Assembly (NCBI RefSeq): GCF_042648445.1
Contig: NZ_JBHRYB010000013.1
Span: 248,001 to 312,000 of the forward strand
Origin: Bacterioplanoides pacificum
GTDB lineage: Bacteria > Pseudomonadota > Gammaproteobacteria > Pseudomonadales > Oceanobacteraceae
Length of the DNA: 64,000 nt
Direction of reading: 5' to 3'
Shown piece after piece: positions 17,268 through 25,497 of this stretch. How positions within the stretch are numbered: position 1 is the first letter of the stretch; every line of letters begins with the position of its first letter. The notes under the pieces are model-generated. The model ran no database searches, had not been told where the DNA came from, and was given only the letters and a program-made list of their open reading frames with translations. The position numbers and the translations under genes are program-made.

Positions 17268-17588
17268 TTAATGCATCCGATGGGTATCCAGTTCCAGCCG
17301 CTCAACCCGGCGCCCGGCCAATACAACCACACCCTGATAACGCTCATCACCGGTGGATGAAAATTCAAACCGGTAACAGCGCATTAATAACCAGCCAGCA
17401 CGCCGCTTTTTCAGCTGATAGCCATCCAGGGTCAGCGTATCATCCAGCAATTGTAATCCCTGTCGATCACAGTGTTGCCGGACCACGGCAGACGCCAACC
17501 CGCGGGCCTGCTGCTGTTTATTCCAGAATAAATACAGCACCACCAGCAACGAAAAGAAAAAAATCCAGGCCAACATAGGCAACCCCAC
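17268..17588 (-). CDS. DUF3301 family membrane-anchored protein
   Basis: 106 residues: one N-terminal membrane helix (MLAWIFFFSLLVVLYLFW) followed by a small cytoplasmic or periplasmic domain with CDRQGLQLLDDTLTL and MRCYRFEFSSTGDERYQGVVVL, the DUF3301 pattern. Function unknown. It lies downstream of uraA but beyond the uraA terminator, so it is probably a separate transcript. A start at residue 5 is possible. Confidence 0.8.
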   Translation of the reverse strand: MGLPMLAWIFFFSLLVVLYLFWNKQQQARGLASAVVRQHCDRQGLQLLDDTLTLDGYQLKKRRAGWLLMRCYRFEFSSTGDERYQGVVVLAGRRVERLELDTHRMH

Positions 17589-17634
17589 AAAACCGCAATC
17601 TGATTACTATGGGGGCAACCGAGGTAATAAAAAA

Positions 17635-17660
17635 CCCCGCCCTGCAGCGGCAGGACGGGG
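17635..17660 (-). terminator. Intrinsic terminator of the upp-uraA transcript
   Basis: Stem ccccgccctg/caggacgggg with one mismatch and loop cagcgg, followed on the minus strand by a T-rich tract (17634-17624). It lies 32 bases after the uraA stop. Confidence 0.85.
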
Positions 17661-17691
17661 TTTACACAACCACAGCGGATTATTTACCGGG

Positions 17692-18969
17692 TTATTTTAC
17701 CAGCCCATCAACAATCTCTTCTTCTTCGTGCAGGTCTTCTGTTTCATCCGCTTTGGGCAGCACCAGGTTCAGCACAATGGCCACCAGACCACACAGGCTC
17801 AGACCTTCCAGGCTACCCAGCACCATACCACCGATACCAAACACCAGCGTGGTGGAAACAATGACCAGGTTACGCTGCTGCCCCATATCCACCCGGGCTT
17901 TGACCAGAATATTCAGACCCACGCTGGCAATTGAACCAAACAACAGAATCAGAATACCGCCCATCACCGGCGTTGGAATGGTTTGCAACAGCACACCAAA
18001 TTTGGCAATAAACGCCAGTGTAATGGCAAACACCGCCGTCCAGGTCATGACGACCGGATTAAAGGCTTTGGTTAACATCACCGCACCCGTCACTTCCGAA
18101 TAGGTCGTGTTAGGTGGTCCACCAAATAAAGCAGCGGTGGACGTGGCCAGACCATCACCTAATAACGTGCGATTAAGGCCGGGTTTTTCGACATAGTTTT
18201 TACCGGTCACACTGGAGATAGCCAACACATCACCGACGTGTTCGATGGCCGCTACCAGCGCCACCGGCATCATAATCAGGATGGCACTGAGCTCGAACTT
18301 AGGTGCAACAAAATCCGGTACAGCAAACCAGCCGCTGTTGTTCACCGCCGTCATATCCACCATGCCCATAAACAACGCGATGCTATAACCCACCGCGACA
18401 CCGGCAAGAATCGGCACCAGACGGAAAATCCCCTTCGCCAGCGTCGCCACCAGCAGCGTGGTCGCCAGCGCCGGCATAGAGACCCAGATCGCATCCGTGT
18501 ACGGAAATAACACCGCCGAGGCATCACCCGCTTTGCCCATCGCCATATTAACGGCCACCGGCGCCAGCCCCAGACCAATAATCATAATGATGGGTCCGGT
18601 TACCACCGGCGGCATAATACGATGGAGAAAGCCTGCACCACGCAGCGCCACCAATAACGACAGCGCCAGGTAAACAAAACCGGCACAGAACAAAGCCCCC
18701 ATGGCGACCGCAATACCGTCGTCACCCCATTGTTTGACAATGCCAATCACCGGCGAAATAAAGACAAAAGACGACGCCAGAAACACCGGAATAGAGCGCT
18801 TGGTCACCAGCTGGAAAACCAGTGTACCAATGCCGGCAGTAAACAAAGCGACACTGGGATCCAGGCCGGTAATTAATGGCATCAGCACCAGCGCACCAAA
18901 GGCAACAAATAACATCTGTGCCCCGGCCAGCGCGGTACGCCAGCCAGCGTAAGTATTCTCCTGAGACAT
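17692..18969 (-). CDS. uraA: Uracil:H+ symporter, NCS2 family
   Basis: 425 residues with about fourteen hydrophobic helices. NCS2 signatures include FVFISPVIGIVKQWG, the substrate-site helix segment AAIEHVGDVLAISSVTG, and GGPPNTTYSEVTGAV. This set is typical of UraA, which brings uracil in with protons. It follows upp by 59 bases on the same strand, so import and phosphoribosylation are co-expressed. The tail is acidic (ETEDLHEEEEIVDG). Confidence 0.93.
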   Translation of the reverse strand: MSQENTYAGWRTALAGAQMLFVAFGALVLMPLITGLDPSVALFTAGIGTLVFQLVTKRSIPVFLASSFVFISPVIGIVKQWGDDGIAVAMGALFCAGFVYLALSLLVALRGAGFLHRIMPPVVTGPIIMIIGLGLAPVAVNMAMGKAGDASAVLFPYTDAIWVSMPALATTLLVATLAKGIFRLVPILAGVAVGYSIALFMGMVDMTAVNNSGWFAVPDFVAPKFELSAILIMMPVALVAAIEHVGDVLAISSVTGKNYVEKPGLNRTLLGDGLATSTAALFGGPPNTTYSEVTGAVMLTKAFNPVVMTWTAVFAITLAFIAKFGVLLQTIPTPVMGGILILLFGSIASVGLNILVKARVDMGQQRNLVIVSTTLVFGIGGMVLGSLEGLSLCGLVAIVLNLVLPKADETEDLHEEEEIVDGLVK

Positions 18970-19028
18970 AGTCTCCCCCGTTAGTTAGTTTTCATTATCT
19001 GCTGACGCCAATCCGAGGCAGAAGCTTA

Positions 19029-19655
19029 TTATTCGGTGCCGAAAATTTTATCGCCGGCATCACCCAGACCCGGGATAATGTAGCCGTTCTCATTCAGGTG
19101 ATCGTCTACCGAAGCCGTATAAATATCCACATCCGGGTGCGCCTGCTGTACCGCCTTAATCCCTTCCGGGGCGGCAACCAGTACCAGCGCCCGAATGGAG
19201 GTACAGCCGGCATTTTTAAGTAAATCGATGGTTGCGTTCATTGAGCCACCGGTCGCCAGCATCGGATCCACTACCAGTGCCATACGCTGATCGATATCAC
19301 CGGCCAACTTATCGAAATAACTGACCGGCTCCAGTGTTTCTTCGTCGCGATACAAACCAACCACACTGATTTTGGCACTCGGAATCATTTCCAGCACACC
19401 ATCCAGCATGCCCAGGCCGGCGCGCAGAATCGGCACAACCGTGATTTTTTTCCCTTTGATACGCTCGGCGCTGATATCACCGCACCAGCCATCAAGGGTA
19501 TAGTCTTCCAGTTCCAGATCTTTACTGGCTTCATAAGTCAGCAGATTCCCCACTTCACCAGCCAGCTGGCGGAAGCTGCGGGTACTGATATTTTTCTGGC
19601 GCATCAGGCCAAGTTTGTGTCGAACCAGAGGGTGACGAATTTCATGAACGCTCAT
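19029..19655 (-). CDS. upp: Uracil phosphoribosyltransferase
   Basis: 208 residues, exactly the family length. It converts uracil and PRPP to UMP. The PRPP loop is VVDPMLATGGSMNATIDLL, with HPLVRHKLGLMR at the N-terminus and the uracil-binding end YIIPGLGDAGDKIFGTE. It is first in the upp-uraA operon, preceded by a GAGGTAA ribosome site and by an intrinsic terminator in the leader. Confidence 0.96.
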   Translation of the reverse strand: MSVHEIRHPLVRHKLGLMRQKNISTRSFRQLAGEVGNLLTYEASKDLELEDYTLDGWCGDISAERIKGKKITVVPILRAGLGMLDGVLEMIPSAKISVVGLYRDEETLEPVSYFDKLAGDIDQRMALVVDPMLATGGSMNATIDLLKNAGCTSIRALVLVAAPEGIKAVQQAHPDVDIYTASVDDHLNENGYIIPGLGDAGDKIFGTE

Positions 19656-19689
19656 GATTTACCTCAACTTAAAACTGTCAGATCTGAAT

Positions 19690-19733
19690 AAAAAAGCCGC
19701 CAGGCCAGCCAGCAGAATACACGGCCTGCGGCT
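19690..19733 (-). terminator. Terminator hairpin in the upp leader (possible attenuator)
   Basis: On the minus strand AGCCGC-AGGCC pairs with GGCCT-G-GCGGCT (one bulged base, 16-base loop) and is followed directly by six T. It sits 35 bases before the upp ATG and no leftward gene lies upstream, because the next gene (19876) runs rightward. It therefore most likely acts within the upp-uraA leader, which suggests attenuation in response to pyrimidine supply. The 220-base gap also holds a possible rightward -10 TACAAT at 19740-19745. Confidence 0.65.
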
Positions 19734-19875
19734 CTGGGGTACAATTGGCGCGCGATTTTCGCACAAGCAACGCCGTTGCGCGAAATAAAAATGTAACCAA
19801 CTGGTCAATTCACTGCCAGAGCCACAGATTCAATGGCCTGAAAGGATACAAGGACCCACTCAGGACACGGCCCAC

Positions 19876-20715
19876 ATGCTGAAATTCCTCACTCCAGCCC
19901 TCGCTACACTGGCATTACTGATCGCCGGGCTGAGCCTGAAACAACAGTCAGCGACTCAGGTACAGATCAACCCGCCACTCACCCCGGACCTGCCGCCACT
20001 GATCAGTGATGATGCCGGCCTGAGCCACGAAGAATCATTACGGGCAGCCCTGCACAATATTGAGCGGGCGTTACGGCAACAGCATCAGACGCTGCAACAA
20101 CTGCAGACCGACCTGGCCAAGCTGCAGCGCCAGTCAGCGCCGACAGAAGCCGAACAGGAATATCAGCAACTGCTGGATGGCCTGCCAGCGGACTTTGAAC
20201 AACGGCTGAAAACCGACCCGGGCTACGCCGATCAGAAGCTGAACGAATTTTACAACCAGGTACTTGATGTCAACAGCAGTGACGAACTGCGGCTGCGGGC
20301 GGTACGTCAGCTGATGATGGTCAGCGGCACAATTAATGCGCCGGACGGTGTGTACGGCAACCGTGAGCTGGCACGCGCGTTATTACAATTGGCGGATAAC
20401 AGCACCGATCAGGCCAGCCGCATCAAAGCACTGGAGCATCTGAGTTACGTCGGCGTTAGCGACCCCGGGCTGAGTAATCGTTTTTTTCAGCTGCTGGAAA
20501 CCGACAACAACCCGTATATTCGCAGCCTGGCCAGCGATAGCCTGGCCGGACTGTTGTTTAATCAGGAGCTGCCCGTCTCACAACGTCAGCCCATCTTTGA
20601 TAAAATCAGCCTGCTGATGCGCCAGGGCGATGACAAAACCCAGGCTCTGCTGAAACGCCAGTTTGGTTCCCCGGAACAACTGGAGAAAATGGCAGAACTG
20701 CACCAAAGCCATTAG
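19876..20715 (+). CDS. Membrane-anchored protein with coiled coil and HEAT-like helices
   Basis: 279 residues. The N-terminal hydrophobic segment (LKFLTPALATLALLIAGLSL) is a membrane anchor or signal. A coiled coil follows at about 60-100 (ALRQQHQTLQQLQTDLAKLQRQ). The C-terminal half is all-helical with HEAT-like units (ALLQLADNSTDQASRIKALEHLSYVG, NPYIRSLASDSLAGLL). I recognise no named family. The protein likely faces the periplasm and binds a protein partner. It precedes ppiC by 26 bases and may be co-transcribed with it. Confidence 0.7.
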   Translation: MLKFLTPALATLALLIAGLSLKQQSATQVQINPPLTPDLPPLISDDAGLSHEESLRAALHNIERALRQQHQTLQQLQTDLAKLQRQSAPTEAEQEYQQLLDGLPADFEQRLKTDPGYADQKLNEFYNQVLDVNSSDELRLRAVRQLMMVSGTINAPDGVYGNRELARALLQLADNSTDQASRIKALEHLSYVGVSDPGLSNRFFQLLETDNNPYIRSLASDSLAGLLFNQELPVSQRQPIFDKISLLMRQGDDKTQALLKRQFGSPEQLEKMAELHQSH

Positions 20716-20741
20716 TACTCACTTAACCACGAGGAATCGTT

Positions 20742-21020
20742 ATGCCACGCGCCTGTGCCCGGCACATTCTGGTGAAAACCAAAGAGCAGGCTGAAAAGCT
20801 GAAACAACAACTCGACAATGGCGCTGACTTTGGCAAGTTGGCGCAGAAACACTCTACCTGCCCATCACGCAAAAACGCGGGCAGCCTGGGTGAGTTTAAT
20901 AAAGGAGAGATGGTAAAAGCGTTCGACGACGCGGTATTTAAAGGGCCATTACTGAAGGTTCAGGGGCCGGTAAAAACCAAATTCGGTTACCACCTGATTG
21001 AAACCATTTACCGTCACTGA
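20742..21020 (+). CDS. ppiC: Parvulin-type peptidyl-prolyl isomerase
   Basis: 92 residues, a single parvulin domain with no signal peptide, hence cytoplasmic. RHILVKTKEQAEKL, GADFGKLAQKHSTCPS, GSLGEFNKGEMVKAFDDAVF and TKFGYHLIE align with E. coli PpiC (93 residues). It speeds cis-trans isomerisation of Xaa-Pro bonds. ACGAGGAATC precedes the ATG. Confidence 0.94.
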   Translation: MPRACARHILVKTKEQAEKLKQQLDNGADFGKLAQKHSTCPSRKNAGSLGEFNKGEMVKAFDDAVFKGPLLKVQGPVKTKFGYHLIETIYRH

Positions 21021-21070
21021 ATCACCAGCGCCTGGTAACAGACCCCGATAGCGTTTGCCACGACCAACAA

Positions 21071-21100
21071 AAAGGCCGTTACTTTGCAGTAACGGCCTTT
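21071..21100. terminator. Terminator between convergent ppiC and the M48 operon
   Basis: Perfect 12-base stem aaaggccgttac/gtaacggccttt with loop tttgca; A-rich on the left and T at the end of the stem on the right, so it can serve both strands. Confidence 0.8.
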
Positions 21101-21118
21101 GTCAGCGGGAGTTAACAC

Positions 21119-21550
21119 TCAGTAGTTATCAACGCCCAGCTGTTCTTCCAGTGCATCAGCCATACCAGCAACGTTGAATAACGACGTCTGGAACTCTTCA
21201 GCATCCATCTCATCCAGCCACCAGTTGGCCATGGCAACCAGGTGCGGCGTACCTTTGTTACGGTCGATTGCCCAACCGGCACACAGACGCTGATCATTTT
21301 CACGTAACAGCTTCAGTGCCATTTCAGCACCCACCTGCTGCTCCGGCATGGATTCCAGATCCAGCACTGCCGAGGCAATTTCAACGATATCGTTCTGGCC
21401 GTTTTCGCTTGGGTGATGGAGAATCAGTACCCGCTGGGAACGACCTTCACCCATATCGAACATGGCTGACATAACACGTTCGTTTTCTTCGTTCAGATTC
21501 AGGCCCAGCTGTTCTGCGTGTTGACGCATAATGGTCAAAAACTTAGACAT
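21119..21550 (-). CDS. Small acidic protein, possible YbjN/secretion-chaperone-like fold (paralogue B)
   Basis: 143 residues. The order of alpha and beta stretches (FLTIMRQHAEQLGL, RVLILHHPSENG, DIVEIASAVLDL, WAIDRNKGTPHLVAMANWWLDEMD, LFNVAGMADALEEQLGVDNY) resembles YbjN and type III chaperone-like domains. Its C-terminal ADALEEQLGVDNY parallels ADQMEERFGVDEF of the next gene, so the two are likely paralogues. It is last in the M48 protease operon, 11 bases behind paralogue A, with AGGGGAATT as ribosome site. Function unknown. Confidence 0.65.
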   Translation of the reverse strand: MSKFLTIMRQHAEQLGLNLNEENERVMSAMFDMGEGRSQRVLILHHPSENGQNDIVEIASAVLDLESMPEQQVGAEMALKLLRENDQRLCAGWAIDRNKGTPHLVAMANWWLDEMDAEEFQTSLFNVAGMADALEEQLGVDNY

Positions 21551-21561
21551 AATAATTCCCC

Positions 21562-22074
21562 TTAAAACTCGTCGACGCCAAAACGTTCTTCCATCTGATC
21601 CGCTACCGCAGAAACTGCCGATACCGCCATGCCCATTTCTTTCAGGTCCATGGTATCGAGCAGCAGATCTACCGAGGCAATCAGAACTTCATCTTCTTCA
21701 CTAACCGGAGTAAATGCCCACTTGTAGTTAGAAGATTCTGCATTCAGGACCAGCAGCTCGTTAAAGAACGCTTTCAGATCAACACCGGAGTTACGCAGCG
21801 TGCTCAGGTAAATAACCGGCGAATGAATAGAAACCACTTCCGTGTCATTACCACTTCGCTGACGGCTGAATAATACCAGCTGAGTACGACCGTTATCGTG
21901 TTCAAACAGCATACGTACTGTGCTCTCAGAAACGACCTCAAATTTCCAGCCGATCTCCTTAGAGTAAGCAACAATTTTATTGGTAAACGGATTCTGGAAC
22001 GGGTTCAGTTCCTCTTCACTTTTTTCGTTACCACTGAAAAACGTGCTAACCCTGCTGAATACGCGAGTAATCAT
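21562..22074 (-). CDS. Small acidic protein, possible YbjN-like (paralogue A)
   Basis: 170 residues with an N-terminal extension (VFSRVSTFFSGNEKSEEE) followed by the same fold pattern as paralogue B: EIGWKFEVVSESTVRMLFEH, TQLVLFSRQ, TEVVSIHSPVIYL, YKWAFTPVSEEDEVLIASVDLLLDTMD, and the shared end GVDEF. A strong TAGGAGAAATAA site precedes the ATG, 9 bases after the protease stop. It probably acts with the protease, perhaps as substrate adaptor or inhibitor; that is inference. Confidence 0.65.
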   Translation of the reverse strand: MITRVFSRVSTFFSGNEKSEEELNPFQNPFTNKIVAYSKEIGWKFEVVSESTVRMLFEHDNGRTQLVLFSRQRSGNDTEVVSIHSPVIYLSTLRNSGVDLKAFFNELLVLNAESSNYKWAFTPVSEEDEVLIASVDLLLDTMDLKEMGMAVSAVSAVADQMEERFGVDEF

Positions 22075-22083
22075 TTATTTCTC

Positions 22084-23295
22084 CTAGTCTAAAAACATTA
22101 AAATCTGCTGAACAAAAGACGGTTCCACTTTCATGGTTTTTGCCATTTCAGCCAGAGCATCCAGTTCGCTGTCATCCACATTCTGATCAGCCCGGGCAAC
22201 CACCACCAGCTTCTGAATAAAGGAACAACGATCGGATGCCCCCATGGATAACAACGGACGCACGGCTTCATTAAACTGAGTGCGGGCAAGCTCCAGAGGA
22301 TTCGCCGTTTCGTTCAGCTGTGCCATTCCCTGCTCATACATTTCATCGCCAGCCTGCTGGCGCAGGTTTTCTGCTTCAGAATCAGCCAGATGACCATCGG
22401 CGAACGCCACCCAGGCGCCCCCCCAGAACAATGCCTGGCTCTGAATCGCCTGTTTTTCTTCATCCGCCACCGGTTCCATATATTTCAGCACCGAATGAAT
22501 ACGTTCATCCGCATCATCAACCGACAGCGATGAATTTTGTTTACCCGTCAGCTCATGATATTCATCAGACTTACTGTATAAATCGATGGCCATTACCCGG
22601 ATCGGGTTAAACGGATGGCTGGAATAACAATGCGAGGTATCTTCCACACTGTTGGATAATTCAGATAAATCCTGAATCTGGGACGAATATTCTTCCAGAT
22701 CAAATTCGATCACCGGGTGTGACAAACCACAGGATAATTTCAGAAATGAACTGATGGCGGCTTTCGGGCTTTCACACACAAATAAGCCGGCGCGGTCGGC
22801 AGAAATCTCCGCCCGACGACTCCAGGACATCAGTTTCATCGCATCACCGGCATCCAGATTACCGGCTTCCAGAATGCCATGAGTCGGTAATGCATAATGC
22901 TCAAATAAAGCGTGGCCTAATTCATGACCAACAACAAAATTCAGTTCGTCGTGATCCATCGATTGCAATAACCCCGAACTGAACGTCAGGATCACATCAT
23001 CGCCACCTAAAAATGCGCAACTGGCATTAGGCTCAGGGCTGCTGTAAATATAAATTTCAATTTTTTTATCCGACAATCCCAGCTTATCGCGGGCCGCAGC
23101 AACATGGCTATATAAGTCCGGAGCTATTTTTTCGGTAATACGTAAACTGTGGCCTAACAGTCCGCGGCGGTAAGAATCGCCGGACGCTTCTTTTAAACGT
23201 TTATCAGCCAGTGTTTTAATCGTTTTATCAGCCAGCAGCTCATCGTAAATACTGCGGTCGGAGCGGAAGCGAATCTTTTCTTTGATATCCACCAT
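22084..23295 (-). CDS. M48-type metalloprotease with C-terminal TerB-like domain
   Basis: 403 residues. The zinc site is H124-E-L-G-H128 (VVGHELGHALFEHY), with the third ligand likely E163 in RRAEISADRAG, as in M48 peptidases. Unlike HtpX or BepA it has no membrane helices and no signal peptide, so it appears cytosolic. The C-terminal 120 residues show two TerB-like helical units (WVAFADGHLADSEAENLRQ and VVARADQNVDDSELDALAEM). It heads a three-gene operon with the two paralogous small proteins. The substrate is unknown. Confidence 0.8.
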   Translation of the reverse strand: MVDIKEKIRFRSDRSIYDELLADKTIKTLADKRLKEASGDSYRRGLLGHSLRITEKIAPDLYSHVAAARDKLGLSDKKIEIYIYSSPEPNASCAFLGGDDVILTFSSGLLQSMDHDELNFVVGHELGHALFEHYALPTHGILEAGNLDAGDAMKLMSWSRRAEISADRAGLFVCESPKAAISSFLKLSCGLSHPVIEFDLEEYSSQIQDLSELSNSVEDTSHCYSSHPFNPIRVMAIDLYSKSDEYHELTGKQNSSLSVDDADERIHSVLKYMEPVADEEKQAIQSQALFWGGAWVAFADGHLADSEAENLRQQAGDEMYEQGMAQLNETANPLELARTQFNEAVRPLLSMGASDRCSFIQKLVVVARADQNVDDSELDALAEMAKTMKVEPSFVQQILMFLD

Positions 23296-23711
23296 GGGTC
23301 AACCAGTGTAATCCTTGTTATGAATGGAACATCCCTGCACAGGTGCATCAGCACCATAACCTTCCCCATGCAGATCACCTGACCGGGTCAGCCGCTTCCG
23401 GAAAATCCGGAGCTGTAAACCGCTGTGATGTGCAGGAACACAATAGAGGGGGTACTTGATAACATACTCAAAATTTGTGGACAAGCAACAGTGGTAAGAA
23501 TCTGTGACAGGTTCACGCTAATTTCTAAGCCTGGCACTTTCCACCCCTACGGCTGACTTTATTGGTCCCCCCCAAAGACGACTCCCGGGTGTTACATCAC
23601 CGCCATAAGTAAGTTATTGCCGTGCCGCGATAAGCTGATCGTAACCCCTTGCAGATACTGGTAGAATTGCGCCGGTTATTATCGCCCCCCATCCGCAAGA
23701 CAGAGATCCTT
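23296..23711. other. 416-base divergent gap
   Basis: The gap separates the leftward M48 operon from the rightward S1-domain gene. I see a possible rightward -10 TAGAAT at 23662-23667 without a good -35, and a small stem tccgga/tccgga near 23395-23410 with no U-tract. No convincing ORF with a ribosome site or RNA gene is visible. Confidence 0.3.
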
Positions 23712-24734
23712 ATGGCCGAACTCGGACGCTACAACACACTCAAAGTACAGGAGCTGGCTCCTCACGGTGCCTACCTGGACGATCAGGACGGTGGTCAGAT
23801 TCTGCTACCGACCCGCCAGGTGCCAGAAGACACTCAGATTGGCGACGAGATTAAGGTGTTTGTTTATCTCGATTCCGAAGACCGCTGGATCGCTACCTGC
23901 CAGCGCCCACGGGTACAACTGCATCAGGTCGCCAGCCTTGAAGTCGTTGATGTAAACCGCACCGGCGCTTTCCTCGACTGGGGTCTGGCAAAAGATTTGT
24001 TTGTGCCTTTTGCCGAACAGAAACAACGGCTGGAACAAGGCAAAAGTTGCCTGGTCTATGTGCTGCTGGACAACACCGGCCGACTGATCGGCAGCACCCG
24101 GTTAAACCGCTATATCAGCGATGAAGCCAAAGCCAACTGGCCCGGAGCACCGGACCCGTATCAGGTGGGTGACAAAGTCCGGGCACTGGTCAGCCATCGC
24201 ACCGAACTGGGTTACAAAGCCGTGGTAGACGACGAATTCTGGGGGGTCATTCACCATGACGATATCCGCAAAGCCATTCGCCCCGGCAACCGTCTTGATG
24301 CTTATATCAAACGGGTACGGGACGACCACCGGCTGGACTTATCACTGGAGCCCATCGGTCATGCCAAGATATCACCTCTGGCCAGCCGTATTCTGAAAAA
24401 GCTGCAGGACGGCGATGGTACCTTAGGGCTGTCAGACCGCAGCCCGGCCGATCTGATAGAACTGCACTTCGGTGTATCCAAACGGGTATTCAAAATGGCC
24501 ATCGGCCAGTTATATAAAGAACGCAAAATTGTCATCGAAGACGATCATATCCGCCTTGCCAATGACAGCGATGCGAAAAAGCCGCGCCCCGGGAAGAAGA
24601 AGCACAGCCAACCTAAAACGGTTCACAAGACATCCGACAAAGCGGAAGCCGCGCCACGGCCTGAAGCTGAAAAATCACGCAAGCGCTTTGTCAGCAATAA
24701 AAAATCCGGTAAAACACTGTCTATTAAAAAATAA
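23712..24734 (+). CDS. S1-domain RNA-binding protein, CvfB/YitL-like
   Basis: 340 residues from ATG 23712; an in-frame ATG 63 bases earlier gives an unlikely extension. The layout is three S1-like modules (GAYLDDQDGGQILLP; TGAFLDWGLAKDLFVPFAEQ; YKAVVDDEFWGVIHHDDI) and a winged helix (ADLIELHFGVSKRVFKMAIGQLYKERKIVI), as in CvfB. The tail of about 60 residues is strongly basic (KKPRPGKKKHSQPK). Such proteins bind RNA and affect translation or virulence gene expression. EfpL follows 39 bases downstream. Confidence 0.88.
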   Translation: MAELGRYNTLKVQELAPHGAYLDDQDGGQILLPTRQVPEDTQIGDEIKVFVYLDSEDRWIATCQRPRVQLHQVASLEVVDVNRTGAFLDWGLAKDLFVPFAEQKQRLEQGKSCLVYVLLDNTGRLIGSTRLNRYISDEAKANWPGAPDPYQVGDKVRALVSHRTELGYKAVVDDEFWGVIHHDDIRKAIRPGNRLDAYIKRVRDDHRLDLSLEPIGHAKISPLASRILKKLQDGDGTLGLSDRSPADLIELHFGVSKRVFKMAIGQLYKERKIVIEDDHIRLANDSDAKKPRPGKKKHSQPKTVHKTSDKAEAAPRPEAEKSRKRFVSNKKSGKTLSIKK

Positions 24735-24773
24735 ACCGCTGATATCAGTGAATAGCATCAAGAGGACCTGATA

Positions 24774-25349
24774 ATGCCTAAGGCAAGTGAGATCAAAAAG
24801 AACGCCGCTATTGAATTTAACGGCAACGCCTATTTCGTGAAAGATATCGAACGCTCTGTTCCGCAAGGCCGCGCCGGTGGCAGCCTGTACCGCATGCGTA
24901 TGTATAACGTGGCAACCGGTCAGAAAGTCGACGAAACCTTTAAAGATTCCGATATGCTGAATCTGGCCGACGTGATGCGTCGTCAGGTGATGTTTTCCTA
25001 CAGTGACGGCGACGAATACGTCTTCATGGATAACGAAGACTATTCTCAGTACAGCCTGAACAAAGACAAAATTGAAGAGGAAGTGCTGTTCTTCAACGAA
25101 AGCACCCAGGGCCTGCAGGTGGTATTACTGGACGATGCGCCGGTAGCACTGGAACTGCCGGCTCACGTCGAGCTGGAAATCGTTGAGACAGACCCTTCCA
25201 TCAAAGGTGGCTCGGCCACCGCCCGCACCAAGCCCGCGACCATGACTACCGGTCTTGTCATTCAGGTACCTGAGCATATCTCAACCGGCGATGTGGTTAA
25301 AATCAACGTCGAAGAGAAGAAGTTTATGGGGCGTGGCGAAGCGAAATAA
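24774..25349 (+). CDS. efpL: EF-P-like translation factor EfpL (YeiP)
   Basis: 191 residues with the three-domain EF-P layout. PKASEIKKN, FSYSDGDEYVFMDNEDYSQY, EIVETDPSIKGGSATARTKPATMTTGLVIQVPE and KFMGRG match E. coli YeiP. The tip of the domain I loop is PQGRAGG with R33, the arginine found in EfpL in place of the modified lysine of EF-P. EfpL helps ribosomes through stalling motifs, including polyproline. It needs no lysylation. It stands between an S1-domain gene and an ABC-F gene. Confidence 0.95.
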   Translation: MPKASEIKKNAAIEFNGNAYFVKDIERSVPQGRAGGSLYRMRMYNVATGQKVDETFKDSDMLNLADVMRRQVMFSYSDGDEYVFMDNEDYSQYSLNKDKIEEEVLFFNESTQGLQVVLLDDAPVALELPAHVELEIVETDPSIKGGSATARTKPATMTTGLVIQVPEHISTGDVVKINVEEKKFMGRGEAK

Positions 25350-25365
25350 GCGCCAGCCCAACCAT

Positions 25366-25392
25366 CTCCGGAGCCTGCAACGGGCTTCGGAG
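25366..25392 (+). terminator. Hairpin after efpL
   Basis: Stem ctccggagcc/gggcttcggag with one mismatch and loop tgcaac, 17 bases after the efpL stop. No U-tract follows, so it is a weak terminator or processing hairpin. Confidence 0.35.
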
Positions 25393-25497
25393 CATTACAA
25401 AGTCACACGCTTCCCAGCTCGTTTTTCACTGACTTTTCGCGTATAGTCGCGGCCTTTCGAATCTTATGTTTCACCCTGACACTCCGGGACAAAAGCT

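Noticed and set aside
21119..23295. Tellurite-resistance ter cluster because of TerB-like text
   Set aside because: No TerC, TerD, TerE or TerZ proteins accompany it; only the helical TerB-like tail is present.
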